Notes under the pieces: model-generated
Seen by the model: the letters and a program-made list of their open reading frames with translations, nothing else
Told to the model about the DNA's origin: nothing
The model's database searches: none
Shown: in pieces, positions 24,882 to 34,257 of the stretch
Layout: every line of letters starts with the position of its first letter
How positions within the stretch are numbered: the first letter of the stretch is position 1
Source: Planctomycetota bacterium
GTDB taxonomy: Bacteria; Planctomycetota; Planctomycetia; Gemmatales; HRBIN36
Assembly: GCA_014584395.1 (NCBI GenBank)
Contig: JACTMY010000014.1
Location: forward strand, 1-64,000
Direction: 5' to 3'
Length of the DNA: 64,000 bases
Program-made: the position numbers and the translations under genes

Positions 24882-26245
24882 GGCATCAAGTACAACCACA
24901 GCAAGCCCGCCACGAAGCCGCAGGCCAGCACGAGGGTGAGCAGCAGAATGGTCACCCAATCCACCTGTTTGCGCTGGGATGGATAAGCAGCGGCGATTTC
25001 GATGTTGGAACTGCGAAAGCCGCTGTTGATCTGCTGGGAAGTCGGCTCCACGGAGACCGGCCCGGGCCGGGTGACGCCCGAGGAGTGGGAGCGGACGCTT
25101 GGCGCCGATGCGGGCCGGTTTAATTTCACGGAGTCCTTGGACGGATAGACTTCCAAGGCCGCCGGCGCCACAACCAGATCGCGAAACTCCGGCTGCGAGC
25201 GGAGCGGTTCGAAGGGTCCGGTTTGCTGTTTGCTGATGCGAACGTTTTCCGCCTCCCCGAGCCGTCCTTCCTTGAGGCAGCGCCGAATGGCTTGCAGGCT
25301 GCCCTTCACCGTGTGCGTGGTGCCGAATTCGTCTTCATACACGATGAACCATACGTCTTGCTGAGCTTGAGCAAGAGAGGGGGAAGCCAGCTTCTTGGTG
25401 CTTCGGCCCATCAGGTCTTCGACAAATTCGCGGCACGTATTGGGCCGTTGTTTGGGGTCGGCGCTCATGGCCCTGCGGATCGCCCAATCCACGCGCTCGC
25501 TGAGATGGCTGGCCAGTTGCCGCGGCGGCGGAAAATCATTCTGCACCTTTTTCATCCAGGCATCCAGCGGGCTGCAGGACTTGAAGGGCAGTTCCCCGGT
25601 GAGGGCCATGTAGAGCGTGGCTCCCAGGGAATAAATATCGCAGCGGGCGTCGGCATTCTTGGCGTTGCGGAACTGCTCGGGGGCCATAAACTGCGGCGTG
25701 CCTAAGCCGCGGCCGGTCCGCGTCAAATTCAGTTCGGTTTCGGTCTCCTTGGCCAGCCCCATGTCGGCGAGTTTGGCTTTGCCTTCCGGAGTGATCAATA
25801 TATTGTCGGGTTTCACGTCGCGATGGATGAGGCCCTGGCCATGGGCCTTGTTCAATCCTTGAGCGATTTGTGCGATGATCTTGATGGCTTCTTTTTCGGA
25901 AATGCGGCCTTGCCGATCGATCCGCTGCCCCAGGTTCTCCCCTTCCACGTATTCCATGACCAGGTAGGGCGTGGCATTTTCGTAGCCAAAGTCGATGGCC
26001 CGAACGATATTCTCGTGGTCGAGGCTGCTGGCGGCGCGAAACTCTTGTTCGAAGCGTTTGACCAGGACTTGATTGTTCGCCATGTGGGCGGGAACGATCT
26101 TGATCGCCACCATTTCGCCAGTGATCTGACTACGCGCCTTGTAGACCGATCCCATGCCGCCGTCGGCGATCTTATGAATGATGTCGTACCGGCCGATGCT
26201 CTTGATGGTCGGTGCGCCTTTCGGATTCTCCGAAGGCATGGCCAT
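24878..26245 (-). CDS. Membrane-anchored Ser/Thr protein kinase (Hanks type)
   Basis: 455 residues. The kinase domain (about 20-280) shows IADGGMGSVYKA (Gly loop), MVAIKIV (Lys49), LIHRDVKPDNILI, KLADMGLAKE (DMG in place of DFG), GTPQFMAPEQF and DIYSLGATLYMALTGELPF. All catalytic residues are kept. A region at about 300-370 (DVWFIVYEDEFGTTHTVKG) resembles a GYF_2-like small domain. One C-terminal membrane helix (about 431-452) leaves the kinase in the cytoplasm. The target is unknown. The adjacent NYN gene shares its strand, 181 bp upstream. Confidence 0.93.
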   Translation of the reverse strand: MAMPSENPKGAPTIKSIGRYDIIHKIADGGMGSVYKARSQITGEMVAIKIVPAHMANNQVLVKRFEQEFRAASSLDHENIVRAIDFGYENATPYLVMEYVEGENLGQRIDRQGRISEKEAIKIIAQIAQGLNKAHGQGLIHRDVKPDNILITPEGKAKLADMGLAKETETELNLTRTGRGLGTPQFMAPEQFRNAKNADARCDIYSLGATLYMALTGELPFKSCSPLDAWMKKVQNDFPPPRQLASHLSERVDWAIRRAMSADPKQRPNTCREFVEDLMGRSTKKLASPSLAQAQQDVWFIVYEDEFGTTHTVKGSLQAIRRCLKEGRLGEAENVRISKQQTGPFEPLRSQPEFRDLVVAPAALEVYPSKDSVKLNRPASAPSVRSHSSGVTRPGPVSVEPTSQQINSGFRSSNIEIAAAYPSQRKQVDWVTILLLTLVLACGFVAGLLWLYLMP

Positions 26246-26426
26246 GCTCTCCCACCCTCAATCGCCCCATCACCCTATGGGGGATTTGCAACTCGTGGAT
26301 CAATTCCTACAAGATAACGCAATGGATTCGGCTTGACCAGCAAGAACTTGCGGTTCCGACGTGTTCTTGCCAGGAAATAGCATCCCCACCGCGTTTGGCC
26401 GCAAAGCGCGATGGGTGAACGGCAGA

Positions 26427-27491
26427 TCAGTGATTGCCTATATCATCCGGCCGGCGGACCCGCTGGGCCGCGCCGGCCTTGAGCGCGCTGGGACGACGCT
26501 TGACCTCGAAGATCACTTCCTCGCCTTCGCGGACGTCCACAAAATCTGCCCCCGGCTCCAGATCGGTGAAATGGAAGAAATAATCGTGGCCGTCATCGGC
26601 GGCGATAAAGCCAAAGCCGCGATCGGTAACTTTTTTCTTGATTTCGCCGCGCAGACTTGGGCCGGATTCCATGTCCCCGACCGCGTGCCAATCTTGATCC
26701 ACTTCGGAACTGACGAATTCTTCCTGAGCTTCTTGTTTTTCCCTGGCGAACATCGACCGGCAAGCATCGCAATAAAAACGCTGCCCCTTGCGCGGGTGAA
26801 ATGTCGTCCAGACCCACCGTTCGCCCTTGTGATTAGGCGATTCGCATTCGCGCTGGTGGGATTCATATTTCAACTCCAACTCCTGCAGGAGGTCGTCCAG
26901 CCAAATAATGTCGTAATCGCGCACCCGCGCGGCGTCCGTCGTTTCGGAAAATTCAGGGGCGCAGGCGCCGCGAATGGAAGCCAGGGCGACGCGCTTGCCC
27001 AGATGCCGGACGGCCTGCAGCATAGGCTTGAAATCCAAATCCCCCAAAACCGCGATGGCAATATCATAGGCATGCGGAATGGCCGCATAGTAGAGCATGC
27101 TCGTGGCCAGGGAAATGTCGACGCATTTCTCGCGCGGCTCGAAGTTATCCCGCGGATCGCGGTCGGCGCGGCGCAGCCGGCGGCCGCGGAAGTTGATGGG
27201 AAAGATCTGCACTTCGTAGTGATATTCCTCGCGGAGCAAGTCGAAGAAGTCCAGCCGGCGCTGGACGGCCTCTTCATCGCGCAAATCATAGTTGGCCGCA
27301 TAGCTGCCAAACAAATGCGTTCGGACGACGTCCACGGGGATATGGTGCAATTGTTGCGTGACGGATTGAGCCAAGACCTCGGGCAGCTTGCCGAAATCCA
27401 AATGGAAGTCGGCTTTTCCGTAAATTTCAGCGAGTCGCGGCGTGTTGGCGTAAATCCATGTTCCATCCAAGAAGATCATGGCTTTGATCAT
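26427..27491 (-). CDS. NYN-domain nuclease-like protein with zinc finger and cold-shock domain
   Basis: 354 residues from the ATG at 27491, which has AGG seven bases upstream; an ATG at 27497 and a GTG at 27506 are also in frame. A LabA/DUF88-type NYN domain (about 1-200) shows acidic PIN-like positions: MIFLDGTWIYAN, KCVDISLATSMLYYA and AVLGDLDFKPML. A short zinc-binding segment (C-x4-H ... YCDAC) follows. The C-terminus (about 280-345) is a cold-shock domain with DRGFGFI and DYFFHFTDLE, the RNP1/RNP2 motifs. The whole reads as an RNA-binding ribonuclease (inference). Confidence 0.88.
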   Translation of the reverse strand: MIKAMIFLDGTWIYANTPRLAEIYGKADFHLDFGKLPEVLAQSVTQQLHHIPVDVVRTHLFGSYAANYDLRDEEAVQRRLDFFDLLREEYHYEVQIFPINFRGRRLRRADRDPRDNFEPREKCVDISLATSMLYYAAIPHAYDIAIAVLGDLDFKPMLQAVRHLGKRVALASIRGACAPEFSETTDAARVRDYDIIWLDDLLQELELKYESHQRECESPNHKGERWVWTTFHPRKGQRFYCDACRSMFAREKQEAQEEFVSSEVDQDWHAVGDMESGPSLRGEIKKKVTDRGFGFIAADDGHDYFFHFTDLEPGADFVDVREGEEVIFEVKRRPSALKAGAAQRVRRPDDIGNH

Positions 27492-27654
27492 GGGCATACC
27501 TGGCACTCAAATGAAGACATAAATTTATACATCAAGAGACGTGACATTCCGACGATAAAATGTCTTGTCTATATTTACCGATCCTAATTGATCGTTGCAG
27601 AATAGCTTATGAAATCACTCTCTCAAGGAAACTCGGATTCCGCGTCTTCACGCC

Positions 27655-27696
27655 AAAAAACAGCCCCTCGAACCTCTGAGGAAGCTCGAGGGGCTG
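27655..27696 (-). terminator. Intrinsic terminator after the Gfo/Idh gene
   Basis: CAGCCCCTCGA and TCGAGGGGCTG form an 11-pair stem around a 14-base loop; six T follow on the minus strand. Confidence 0.9.
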
Positions 27697-27711
27697 ACGC
27701 CGATTGATCCG

Positions 27712-29016
27712 TTACAGCAATTCGGTCCGCCCTGGGATGGCCACTGGCGGCACGGGAAGCTCCCCCATCGACAGCGTCTTGGGCAGCAAGTTCTCCTTCG
27801 AATTCAACGCCTGCTCCCAGGTCACGGCCTTGCCCGTGTAACAAGACATGCGCCCCATGATGGCCGTCAAGGTGCTGTGGGCGACGTTGAGCAGTTCATT
27901 GATCGGCTTGCCGGAACGAATGCTCTGCACGAGGTTGATGTGTTCTTGCTGATAGGGTTCGTTGTCTTCTCGTGGATTCATGCGCCATTTGTTTTCACCC
28001 ACGATCTCATACTGGCGTCGTGAAGCCGAGGTGTACAGAATCCCCTTGGTGCCCACCAGGCATTCCGACACATTTTGTTCGCATTGATCGATCTGGCGGC
28101 ACATGCTCATGGCGTGCTTGCCATCGCCGTATTCGTAATCCACCGCAAAGTGATCGTAGATATGGCCGAAATGGGGTTCGGTTCGAGCTTGCCGACCGCC
28201 CATGCCGACCGCCCGCTTCGGGGTGCGCTGCATACCCCAATTCACGACGTCCAGGTTATGAACGTGCTGTTCGACGATATGGTCGCCGGACAGCCAGGTG
28301 AAATAGAGCCAATTACGCAATTGCCATTCCATGTCGGACATGGTGGGCGTGCGGTTGACGTGCCACAAGCGGCCTTGATTCCAATAGCAGCGTGCCGCGA
28401 CAACGTCGCCGATCTGGCCGTCGTGCACGCGCTTCATGGCTTCGAGATAGCCCGTCTGATGCCGCCGCTGCGTGCCCGCCGCGATGCCCAGGCCCTTTTC
28501 CTTGGCTTCTTCGTAGGCCAAGATGCACTCCCGCACGCCAGGCCCATCGACCGCCACGGGCTTTTCCGTGAAGATGTGTTTGCCCGCCGCCACGGTGGCG
28601 CGCAAATGCATGGGGCGAAATCCCGGAGGCGTTGCCAGGATGATGAAATTCGCATTCGTCGCCAGGACGCCCTTGTAGGCGTCGAACCCCGAGAAACAGG
28701 TATCTTTCGTGGCCTGGAAGCGATCGCCCAAAGTTTTTTTCAAGTAATTGAACTTCCCTTCCACTCGTTCGGGAAACATGTCGCCGATCGCCACCAGCTT
28801 AATGTTGGGTCCCGCGTTGCAGGCCTGTTCCACGGCCCCCGTCCCGCGGCCGCCACAGCCGATCACGCCCACGCGGAGTTCATCGTTCCCGCCCGCGAAA
28901 TATCCCCCCAAAGCGGAGGACTGAGCCACGGCCAAAGTCGACGCCATCGAGGCGGCAGCGGTCGTTTTCAGAAAATCGCGGCGGGCGGGTTGATCGGATT
29001 GCGAGCGTCGAGTCAT
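27712..29016 (-). CDS. Gfo/Idh/MocA family oxidoreductase with Tat signal
   Basis: 434 residues from the ATG at 29016, chosen because AGGAGG lies six bases upstream. ARRDFLKTTAAASMASTLAV near residue 11 is a Tat signal. The Rossmann part follows (LRVGVIGCGGRGTGAVEQAC), then HIFTEKPVAVDGPGVRE with the EKP motif, and the C-terminal sheet domain (WHVNRTPTMSDMEWQLRNW). This is the exported class frequent in planctomycetes, which may act on sugars or glycosides. It is in an operon with the FGE-like gene 54 bp upstream, and a strong terminator follows. Confidence 0.92.
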   Translation of the reverse strand: MTRRSQSDQPARRDFLKTTAAASMASTLAVAQSSALGGYFAGGNDELRVGVIGCGGRGTGAVEQACNAGPNIKLVAIGDMFPERVEGKFNYLKKTLGDRFQATKDTCFSGFDAYKGVLATNANFIILATPPGFRPMHLRATVAAGKHIFTEKPVAVDGPGVRECILAYEEAKEKGLGIAAGTQRRHQTGYLEAMKRVHDGQIGDVVAARCYWNQGRLWHVNRTPTMSDMEWQLRNWLYFTWLSGDHIVEQHVHNLDVVNWGMQRTPKRAVGMGGRQARTEPHFGHIYDHFAVDYEYGDGKHAMSMCRQIDQCEQNVSECLVGTKGILYTSASRRQYEIVGENKWRMNPREDNEPYQQEHINLVQSIRSGKPINELLNVAHSTLTAIMGRMSCYTGKAVTWEQALNSKENLLPKTLSMGELPVPPVAIPGRTELL

Positions 29017-29070
29017 GGCGGGCCTCCTGTGCAAGGGGATGGACGATTCCATCTGAGCGGTGAAAAAGGT

Positions 29071-30111
29071 TTATTGATAGGGACTGGTTTTTGTCACGGT
29101 CGAACGCAGGTTCTTCAATCCTTCGTACTCTTCGACGGGCCGCACCACGCGAAAGCCCACAAACAAGGCTTCCGTCAACCACCAAATACTTTGCGGCCTC
29201 TGTGGATCCTGCCGGAGCCACTCGCGGATCGAACCGCGGCGCGCCGCTGAGCGGAGCATGCCCGCTTCGTCATCCCATGACCCGCCTCGGACGACGTGGG
29301 AGAAGCGCTTATCCGTCGGCTTCAGAAACGGGTTCAGCGACGCTTTATCTCCAGGCAATGCGGCATAGCGTTTGGGGTCAAAGTGATCCAGGCACCACTC
29401 CGCCACGTTGCCATGCATGTCGTTGAGCCCCCAGGGATTGGGCTTTTTCTTACCCACAGGGTGGGGTTGCCCTTCGGCGTTGTCGGCAAACCAGGCGTAT
29501 TCATCAAGCTTTTCAGGGTCGCCGCCAAAGGAATAGGGCGTCTGTGTGTTGGCGCGGCAGGCATATTCCCATTCCGCCTCCGTGGGCAAGCGATAAGTCT
29601 TGCCTGTTTTCATTGACAACCATCGACAGTATTCCATCGCGGCGTGGTGCGTCATGCACAGGGCTGGATAGCCGTCGTGGCCGTAGCCAAACGTCATGTC
29701 GGTATAGGGAGGCGTCGGCCGGGTCACGGCATCGCCGCCGCCTTGCGCCTTGTCCTGTTTCTCCTCCAGTTCCTTTTTCAAGTCGAGGCTGAAGGCGAAC
29801 AAGTCGTATTCATTCCATGTCACTTCGCATCGACCCATCCAAAAAGCGCGAATCTCGACCTCGCGAACCGGCCCCTCGTGCTCCTCGCGGTCGGCTTCTT
29901 CTTCCAAGCTGCCCATTTTGAACTTGCCTGCTGGAATGGGCACCATGTCGAACTGCACGCCAGTGTCCGGAATCGTCTCGGTATAGGCCTTGAACTCATC
30001 CATGGTCAAAGGTCGATGAGTTGGGGCGGTCTTCGAGGAGGCCCGCAGTCCCGTCATGCCAATGACGCACAATAGTAAGCCAGTCAGAAACAATCGCGCC
30101 AAGCGAATCAA
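29071..30111 (-). CDS. Exported SUMF1/FGE-like protein
   Basis: 346 residues with a signal peptide (about 1-24). The FGE-sulfatase fold is seen from about residue 50: FDMVPIPAGKFKMGS, VEIRAFWMGRCEVTWNEYD, YRLPTEAEWEYACRANT, NPWGLNDMHGNVAEWCLDHF and HVVRGGSWDDEAGMLRSAAR. The Cys pair used by true formylglycine-generating enzymes after the RGGS block is absent, so sulfatase activation is unlikely. More likely it is a binding or structural module. First gene of a two-gene operon with the Gfo/Idh oxidoreductase. Confidence 0.9.
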   Translation of the reverse strand: MIRLARLFLTGLLLCVIGMTGLRASSKTAPTHRPLTMDEFKAYTETIPDTGVQFDMVPIPAGKFKMGSLEEEADREEHEGPVREVEIRAFWMGRCEVTWNEYDLFAFSLDLKKELEEKQDKAQGGGDAVTRPTPPYTDMTFGYGHDGYPALCMTHHAAMEYCRWLSMKTGKTYRLPTEAEWEYACRANTQTPYSFGGDPEKLDEYAWFADNAEGQPHPVGKKKPNPWGLNDMHGNVAEWCLDHFDPKRYAALPGDKASLNPFLKPTDKRFSHVVRGGSWDDEAGMLRSAARRGSIREWLRQDPQRPQSIWWLTEALFVGFRVVRPVEEYEGLKNLRSTVTKTSPYQ

Positions 30112-30255
30112 CCTCCATGCGGTTGGATTGGGGTGGGTATGGCTTCGATCCTAAAGGTGGGTCAAATGAAGCTAAGCGACCGACACGCTTTCCTGGTAAG
30201 ATAATGCTACCCATGGTGTTTTGCAATGACCAACCACCAAGGAATTGAGGAAATC

Positions 30256-31251
30256 ATGCTGCTCTCGGCACTTTTACCGCTGCTCTTGCCACCTCCTAGT
30301 GCACTGCCCGTGAACCGCTATGAATTCGAACAGCCTTGCATGGGCACGCTGGCTCGCCTGGTCCTTTATGCTCCCGAGGAGGCGGCCGCCCGCAAAGCCG
30401 CGGACCAGGCGTTTGAACGCATGCAAGCCATCAATCGCATCATGAGCGATTACCAGGAGCAAAGCGAATTGATGCAGCTCTGCCGCAAACCCGCCGGGCA
30501 GCCGCACACCATTAGCCCTGAATTGTCTTTCGTGTTGCAAAAGAGCCAGCGGATGGCCGAGCTTTCGGAAGGCGCCTTCGATGTCACCGTCGGCCCGTTG
30601 TCGCGGCTTTGGCGCCGCGCCCGAAGGCAAAAGCAACCCCCGACGGCAGAGGAAATCGCCAAAGCTCGTCTAAACGTTGGGTTTCGCAACTTGGAGGTCG
30701 ATGCCGAGAAGCGGCGCGTCCTGCTGCGGCAGCCGGGGATGATCCTGGATTTGGGCGGCATCGCCAAGGGATACGCGGCCGATGAAGCCCTCGCCCATCT
30801 CAAACGATCAGGCTATGAACGTGCCTTGGTGGTCTTGGGGGGAGAAGTCGTCACGGGATCGCCCCCGCCCACTCAAAAAGCATGGAAAGTACGGCTCGGG
30901 ACGTCCACCCAAGGCCAGACAGAAGCCGAATTCCTCTACTTGACGGATCGAGCCGTTTCCACCTCCGGCGATGCGGAGCAATTTCTCGAATGGAAAGGCC
31001 GCCGATTTTCCCACATCCTCGACCCGCGAACGGGTTATGGCCGAACCGTTTCGCCGATCGTGACGGTCGTGGCGCCCCAAGGGGTGGACGCCGACGCTTT
31101 GGCGACGGCCATGAGTTTGCTCGCTCCAGAAAAGGCCATGGCCTTGGCCGCTCAGTTTCCGGGCGTGGAAGCACGCATCCTGGACCCTCATCAACAACCA
31201 CCCAAGACTTGGCAAACGTGCGGCTGGTCGCGATGGCTCTCGGAGCCTTAG
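30256..31251 (+). CDS. apbE: FAD:protein FMN transferase (ApbE family)
   Basis: 331 residues from the ATG at 30256, which has GAGGA upstream and then a hydrophobic export segment (MLLSALLPLLLPPP). ApbE attaches FMN covalently to Thr/Ser of flavoproteins such as NqrB/NqrC and RnfG. Marks are FEQPCMGTLARL, AFDVTVGPLSRLW, MILDLGGIAKGYAADEAL, RFSHILDPRTGYG (Mg site region) and DADALATAMSLLAPEKAM. No Nqr/Rnf gene is in the window. Confidence 0.93.
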   Translation: MLLSALLPLLLPPPSALPVNRYEFEQPCMGTLARLVLYAPEEAAARKAADQAFERMQAINRIMSDYQEQSELMQLCRKPAGQPHTISPELSFVLQKSQRMAELSEGAFDVTVGPLSRLWRRARRQKQPPTAEEIAKARLNVGFRNLEVDAEKRRVLLRQPGMILDLGGIAKGYAADEALAHLKRSGYERALVVLGGEVVTGSPPPTQKAWKVRLGTSTQGQTEAEFLYLTDRAVSTSGDAEQFLEWKGRRFSHILDPRTGYGRTVSPIVTVVAPQGVDADALATAMSLLAPEKAMALAAQFPGVEARILDPHQQPPKTWQTCGWSRWLSEP

Positions 31252-31314
31252 TCCCTTGGCAAGACAGGGAATTGCGTCTTCAATGACCCGTCACCCATTT
31301 CCTCTTTTAATTAT

Positions 31315-31343
31315 TTGCGAATCGTTCATCTCCGCGCTATGAT
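31315..31343 (+). promoter_or_regulatory. Candidate promoter of the zinc-ribbon/trypsin protease gene
   Basis: TTGCGA (31315-31320) and TATGAT (31338-31343) are 17 bp apart, about 65 bases before the ATG. The -10 is again part of CTATGAT. Confidence 0.55.
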
Positions 31344-31408
31344 TAACCTAATTCATCTTTAATCTTGTGCTCTTCCCAGGCGGATAAGACTGCAAAGGAC
31401 GATGGACC

Positions 31409-33769
31409 ATGCTCACGATTTATTGTCCTGTGTGCCAAACCGAATATGAACTGGATGAAAGCTTCGTTGGCCGTAAAGTGATGTGCCATCAATGCAAACA
31501 GCGTTTCCACATCACGGAGCAAGGCCCCGCGATGCAAGAAACTCCCCTGTCGATGGAGTTGGTAGGTTCCGCGCAAGGGGCACCGCCTCAGGAAACGATG
31601 CACCGGGAGGAGATGGAAGACGACGTTCCCGCGCACCGCCCCATGCCCAGACGACGACCAAGCCGGCGCAAGGATCAGAAAAGCCTTGCCATGCCCGTCA
31701 TCGTCATCAGCCTGACCGTTTTCGTGGTTCTGGGCGTCGTGGTCTTATCCGTCTATTTGATCATCCGCGCCTTTAGTCATGAGGATGATAAACAAAGCCA
31801 GCAAGCGACTTATCCGACGATCATGGATGAACGGGCCAGGCAAATGCAGCAACAACGGCAGGGGCCCGACCTGGGCGAAATGGCCGATCGCCCCGCCAAC
31901 TTTGAACTGAAATCCTTGAATGATCCCGATTCCCAGTTTCAATTGATTCAGCCCACCGGCCCCATCATCACCGCGGACGACCTTCCCGGACACGACGATA
32001 AAAAGCCCCAGGTCACCACGGCCCGAATCAAACAGTCCACGGTCTTCATCCGCGTGGACCGCGAGGATGGCGGCGGCACCGGCAGCGGTTTCTTCGCCTT
32101 TGAGCCTGGCCTGGTCGTGACCAATGCCCACGTCGTTGACATGATGCGCCCCTCGAACAAGGTCCCCAAGAACATCGAGGTGGTCGTGAACAGCGGCGAA
32201 ACGAACGAGTACCGCCTCAAGGCCAACTTGATTGCCGTGGACCGGCTGCACGACCTGGCTCTGCTGCGCGTCAAAAGCGATCAGTTGCCCCCGCCCATGC
32301 CCATCCTCTCTTCCACGCAAATCGAAGAGACTCAGAGCGTGACCGTGGCGGGGTTCCCCCTCGCCTCGCAAGTCGGCAAGAATATTTCCCTGCGCACCGC
32401 CACCGTCTCCAGTCTGCGCAAGGAAAACGGGCGCTTGACCACCGTGCAAGTCTCGGGCGGGATGAACCCCGGCAACTCCGGCGGACCCGTCGTGGACACG
32501 CAAGGCCGCGTGGTCGGGGTGTCGGTCTCCATTCTTGGCAACCGGCCCGATTTCACCGAATCCTCCACCACCGACTTCTGCTTTGCCGTGCCCACGGATT
32601 ATGTGTACGAGCTTTATTACGGACACGTTCAACAGCTCATCGTCCTGCCCAGTTCCGCGCAGAATGACCAGGTGCTCGTGCCCGTGGTGATTCGCCTTTC
32701 GGACGCCATGAATCGCATCCAAGAGGTCGCCGTGGAATGGTGGTTCGATGAACCTGGCGATCCCCTGCCCGGCAGCATGGGCGACGCTCCACCCAGTGAT
32801 GCCAAACAAGTGAACAGGCACAGGGTCGTGCTCGAGAAGAAGCGCATCGGCACCGGCAAAAGCCAGGCGATGGGCGAATTGACCATCCCTCCCGTGCCGG
32901 CGGGGAAGGCCTTGTGGCTGCAGGTGATCACCAAGCATCAAGGCCCCACCGAACAGACGCGGCGCCATTCCGCGCACCCCGTGACGGTGCGTCCGCTCCT
33001 GCTGCGCGAGCCTCTGGCCAAATCACCGGAGAAAAGGGACATTCTGGATGAATGGGAAATCAACCAAAGCTTCCATACCCGGGTGCGTTCGGAACGCGGC
33101 GAATTTAATTTTTCACCGATCAAGCTTTCCTTTCAAAACAAGTTCCTCGACCTTGATCCCGACCCCAGTGCGGGCGTGAAATACGACCGCAAGGTGACGG
33201 ACATTCAGGTCGGCGCGCAGATCAAGGGCGAACCCTTGAACTATCAAACCTTGTCGGCCTTGCTCATGGGATCGGCGAGCGGGTCGATCGCGGGCTTGGA
33301 TCAAACGGCCCTGAAACCTTATCAACAAGTCCTTTTCAATTCCCTGTGCCACTTGCCCAATACCATGAGAGCCTGGGATTTTTCCCTGCCTGAGGGCGAA
33401 GTCGAACTCGATCAAACCTGGAAACGGTCGATTCGCTTGCCCCTGTATTTCGTCGTGGGCCGAGTCGAGATCCCAAGCATCGACATCACGTGCCGCTACC
33501 TAGGGAAAATGAAAGTGAACGATTTGGAGGTGGCCGTCGTCACCCTGCAGGCCGATTTTATCCCCACTTCGCAATCACCCTCTTTAGGCTCTCTCGTCGG
33601 CATGGCCCACATCGATTTGGAAACGGGGCATCTGTCTTATCTTCATGGCCTAATGGATTTGGAGGTGGAGCGCGCCGCCTTGAACAACAACCTCGGCAAT
33701 ATGATGTTGGTCGAGAGTTCCTTGATTGGCAAGTTGGAGTTTCAGATCAAACGCAAGGGCATCGAATAA
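31409..33769 (+). CDS. Zinc-ribbon, membrane-anchored trypsin-like serine protease
   Basis: 786 residues. An MJ0042-type zinc ribbon (IYCPVCQTEYEL...VMCHQCKQRF, 1-36) is followed by a basic linker and one membrane helix (about 93-118). A trypsin/HtrA-type domain spans about 205-400: GTGSGFFAFEPGLVVTNAHVV (His), RLHDLALLRV (Asp) and GMNPGNSGGPVVDTQGRVVG (Ser). The remaining 380 residues are an exported region without a recognised family; no PDZ is seen. The zinc ribbon would be cytoplasmic and the protease outside. Transcribed alone. Confidence 0.9.
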   Translation: MLTIYCPVCQTEYELDESFVGRKVMCHQCKQRFHITEQGPAMQETPLSMELVGSAQGAPPQETMHREEMEDDVPAHRPMPRRRPSRRKDQKSLAMPVIVISLTVFVVLGVVVLSVYLIIRAFSHEDDKQSQQATYPTIMDERARQMQQQRQGPDLGEMADRPANFELKSLNDPDSQFQLIQPTGPIITADDLPGHDDKKPQVTTARIKQSTVFIRVDREDGGGTGSGFFAFEPGLVVTNAHVVDMMRPSNKVPKNIEVVVNSGETNEYRLKANLIAVDRLHDLALLRVKSDQLPPPMPILSSTQIEETQSVTVAGFPLASQVGKNISLRTATVSSLRKENGRLTTVQVSGGMNPGNSGGPVVDTQGRVVGVSVSILGNRPDFTESSTTDFCFAVPTDYVYELYYGHVQQLIVLPSSAQNDQVLVPVVIRLSDAMNRIQEVAVEWWFDEPGDPLPGSMGDAPPSDAKQVNRHRVVLEKKRIGTGKSQAMGELTIPPVPAGKALWLQVITKHQGPTEQTRRHSAHPVTVRPLLLREPLAKSPEKRDILDEWEINQSFHTRVRSERGEFNFSPIKLSFQNKFLDLDPDPSAGVKYDRKVTDIQVGAQIKGEPLNYQTLSALLMGSASGSIAGLDQTALKPYQQVLFNSLCHLPNTMRAWDFSLPEGEVELDQTWKRSIRLPLYFVVGRVEIPSIDITCRYLGKMKVNDLEVAVVTLQADFIPTSQSPSLGSLVGMAHIDLETGHLSYLHGLMDLEVERAALNNNLGNMMLVESSLIGKLEFQIKRKGIE

Positions 33770-33827
33770 AAGCCGGCCCATGCGGAAATGAATGGCTTTC
33801 ACCCCCGAGCAGGATTTGGATCATGGA

Positions 33828-34247
33828 TCAATCCTGCTCATTTTCGTCCATGCGCAGCGTTTCGGGGATCGGCTGCAGCCGGCCTTCGCGATCGACGCAA
33901 GCCAGCGTGGAAGCCCCTTCCGCGAGCAGTTGTTCTTGCCGCAATAATTCATAGCGATGTTCGATCCGCACGGGCGTCGTCCGAACCAACGTCGTCCGCA
34001 GGGTCAAGAGATCATCGTACCTGGCGGGCAGCTTGTATTTGCAATCCAGCTTGACCACGACGAGAAAATGGCCCGCGTCCTCGATCTCCTTGTAGGCAAT
34101 CCCCTGGGCGCGCAACATCTCGGTGCGCCCCAGTTCGAAATAAACAAAATATTGCGAGTGATGGAGAAAGCCCATGCGATCCGTTTCCGCGTAGCGAACG
34201 CGAATCGCGGATTCATGGACGCGCAGCGGGATGGACATGGCGTGCAT
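33828..34247 (-). CDS. Acyl-CoA thioesterase, YbgC/4HBT family
   Basis: 139 residues, hot-dog fold. VRYAETDRMGFLHHSQYFVYFELGRTEML carries the catalytic Asp (YAETDRMG) and surrounding family residues; FLVVVKLDCKYKLPARYDD and VRIEHRYELLRQEQLLAEG follow. The canonical His of the 4HBT YxDTDxxGxVxHxxY motif is matched by the second His of FLHH. It likely hydrolyses short acyl-CoA. It starts 10 bp after lepB in the same operon. Confidence 0.92.
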   Translation of the reverse strand: MHAMSIPLRVHESAIRVRYAETDRMGFLHHSQYFVYFELGRTEMLRAQGIAYKEIEDAGHFLVVVKLDCKYKLPARYDDLLTLRTTLVRTTPVRIEHRYELLRQEQLLAEGASTLACVDREGRLQPIPETLRMDENEQD

Positions 34248-34257
34248 CGATCCTGGC

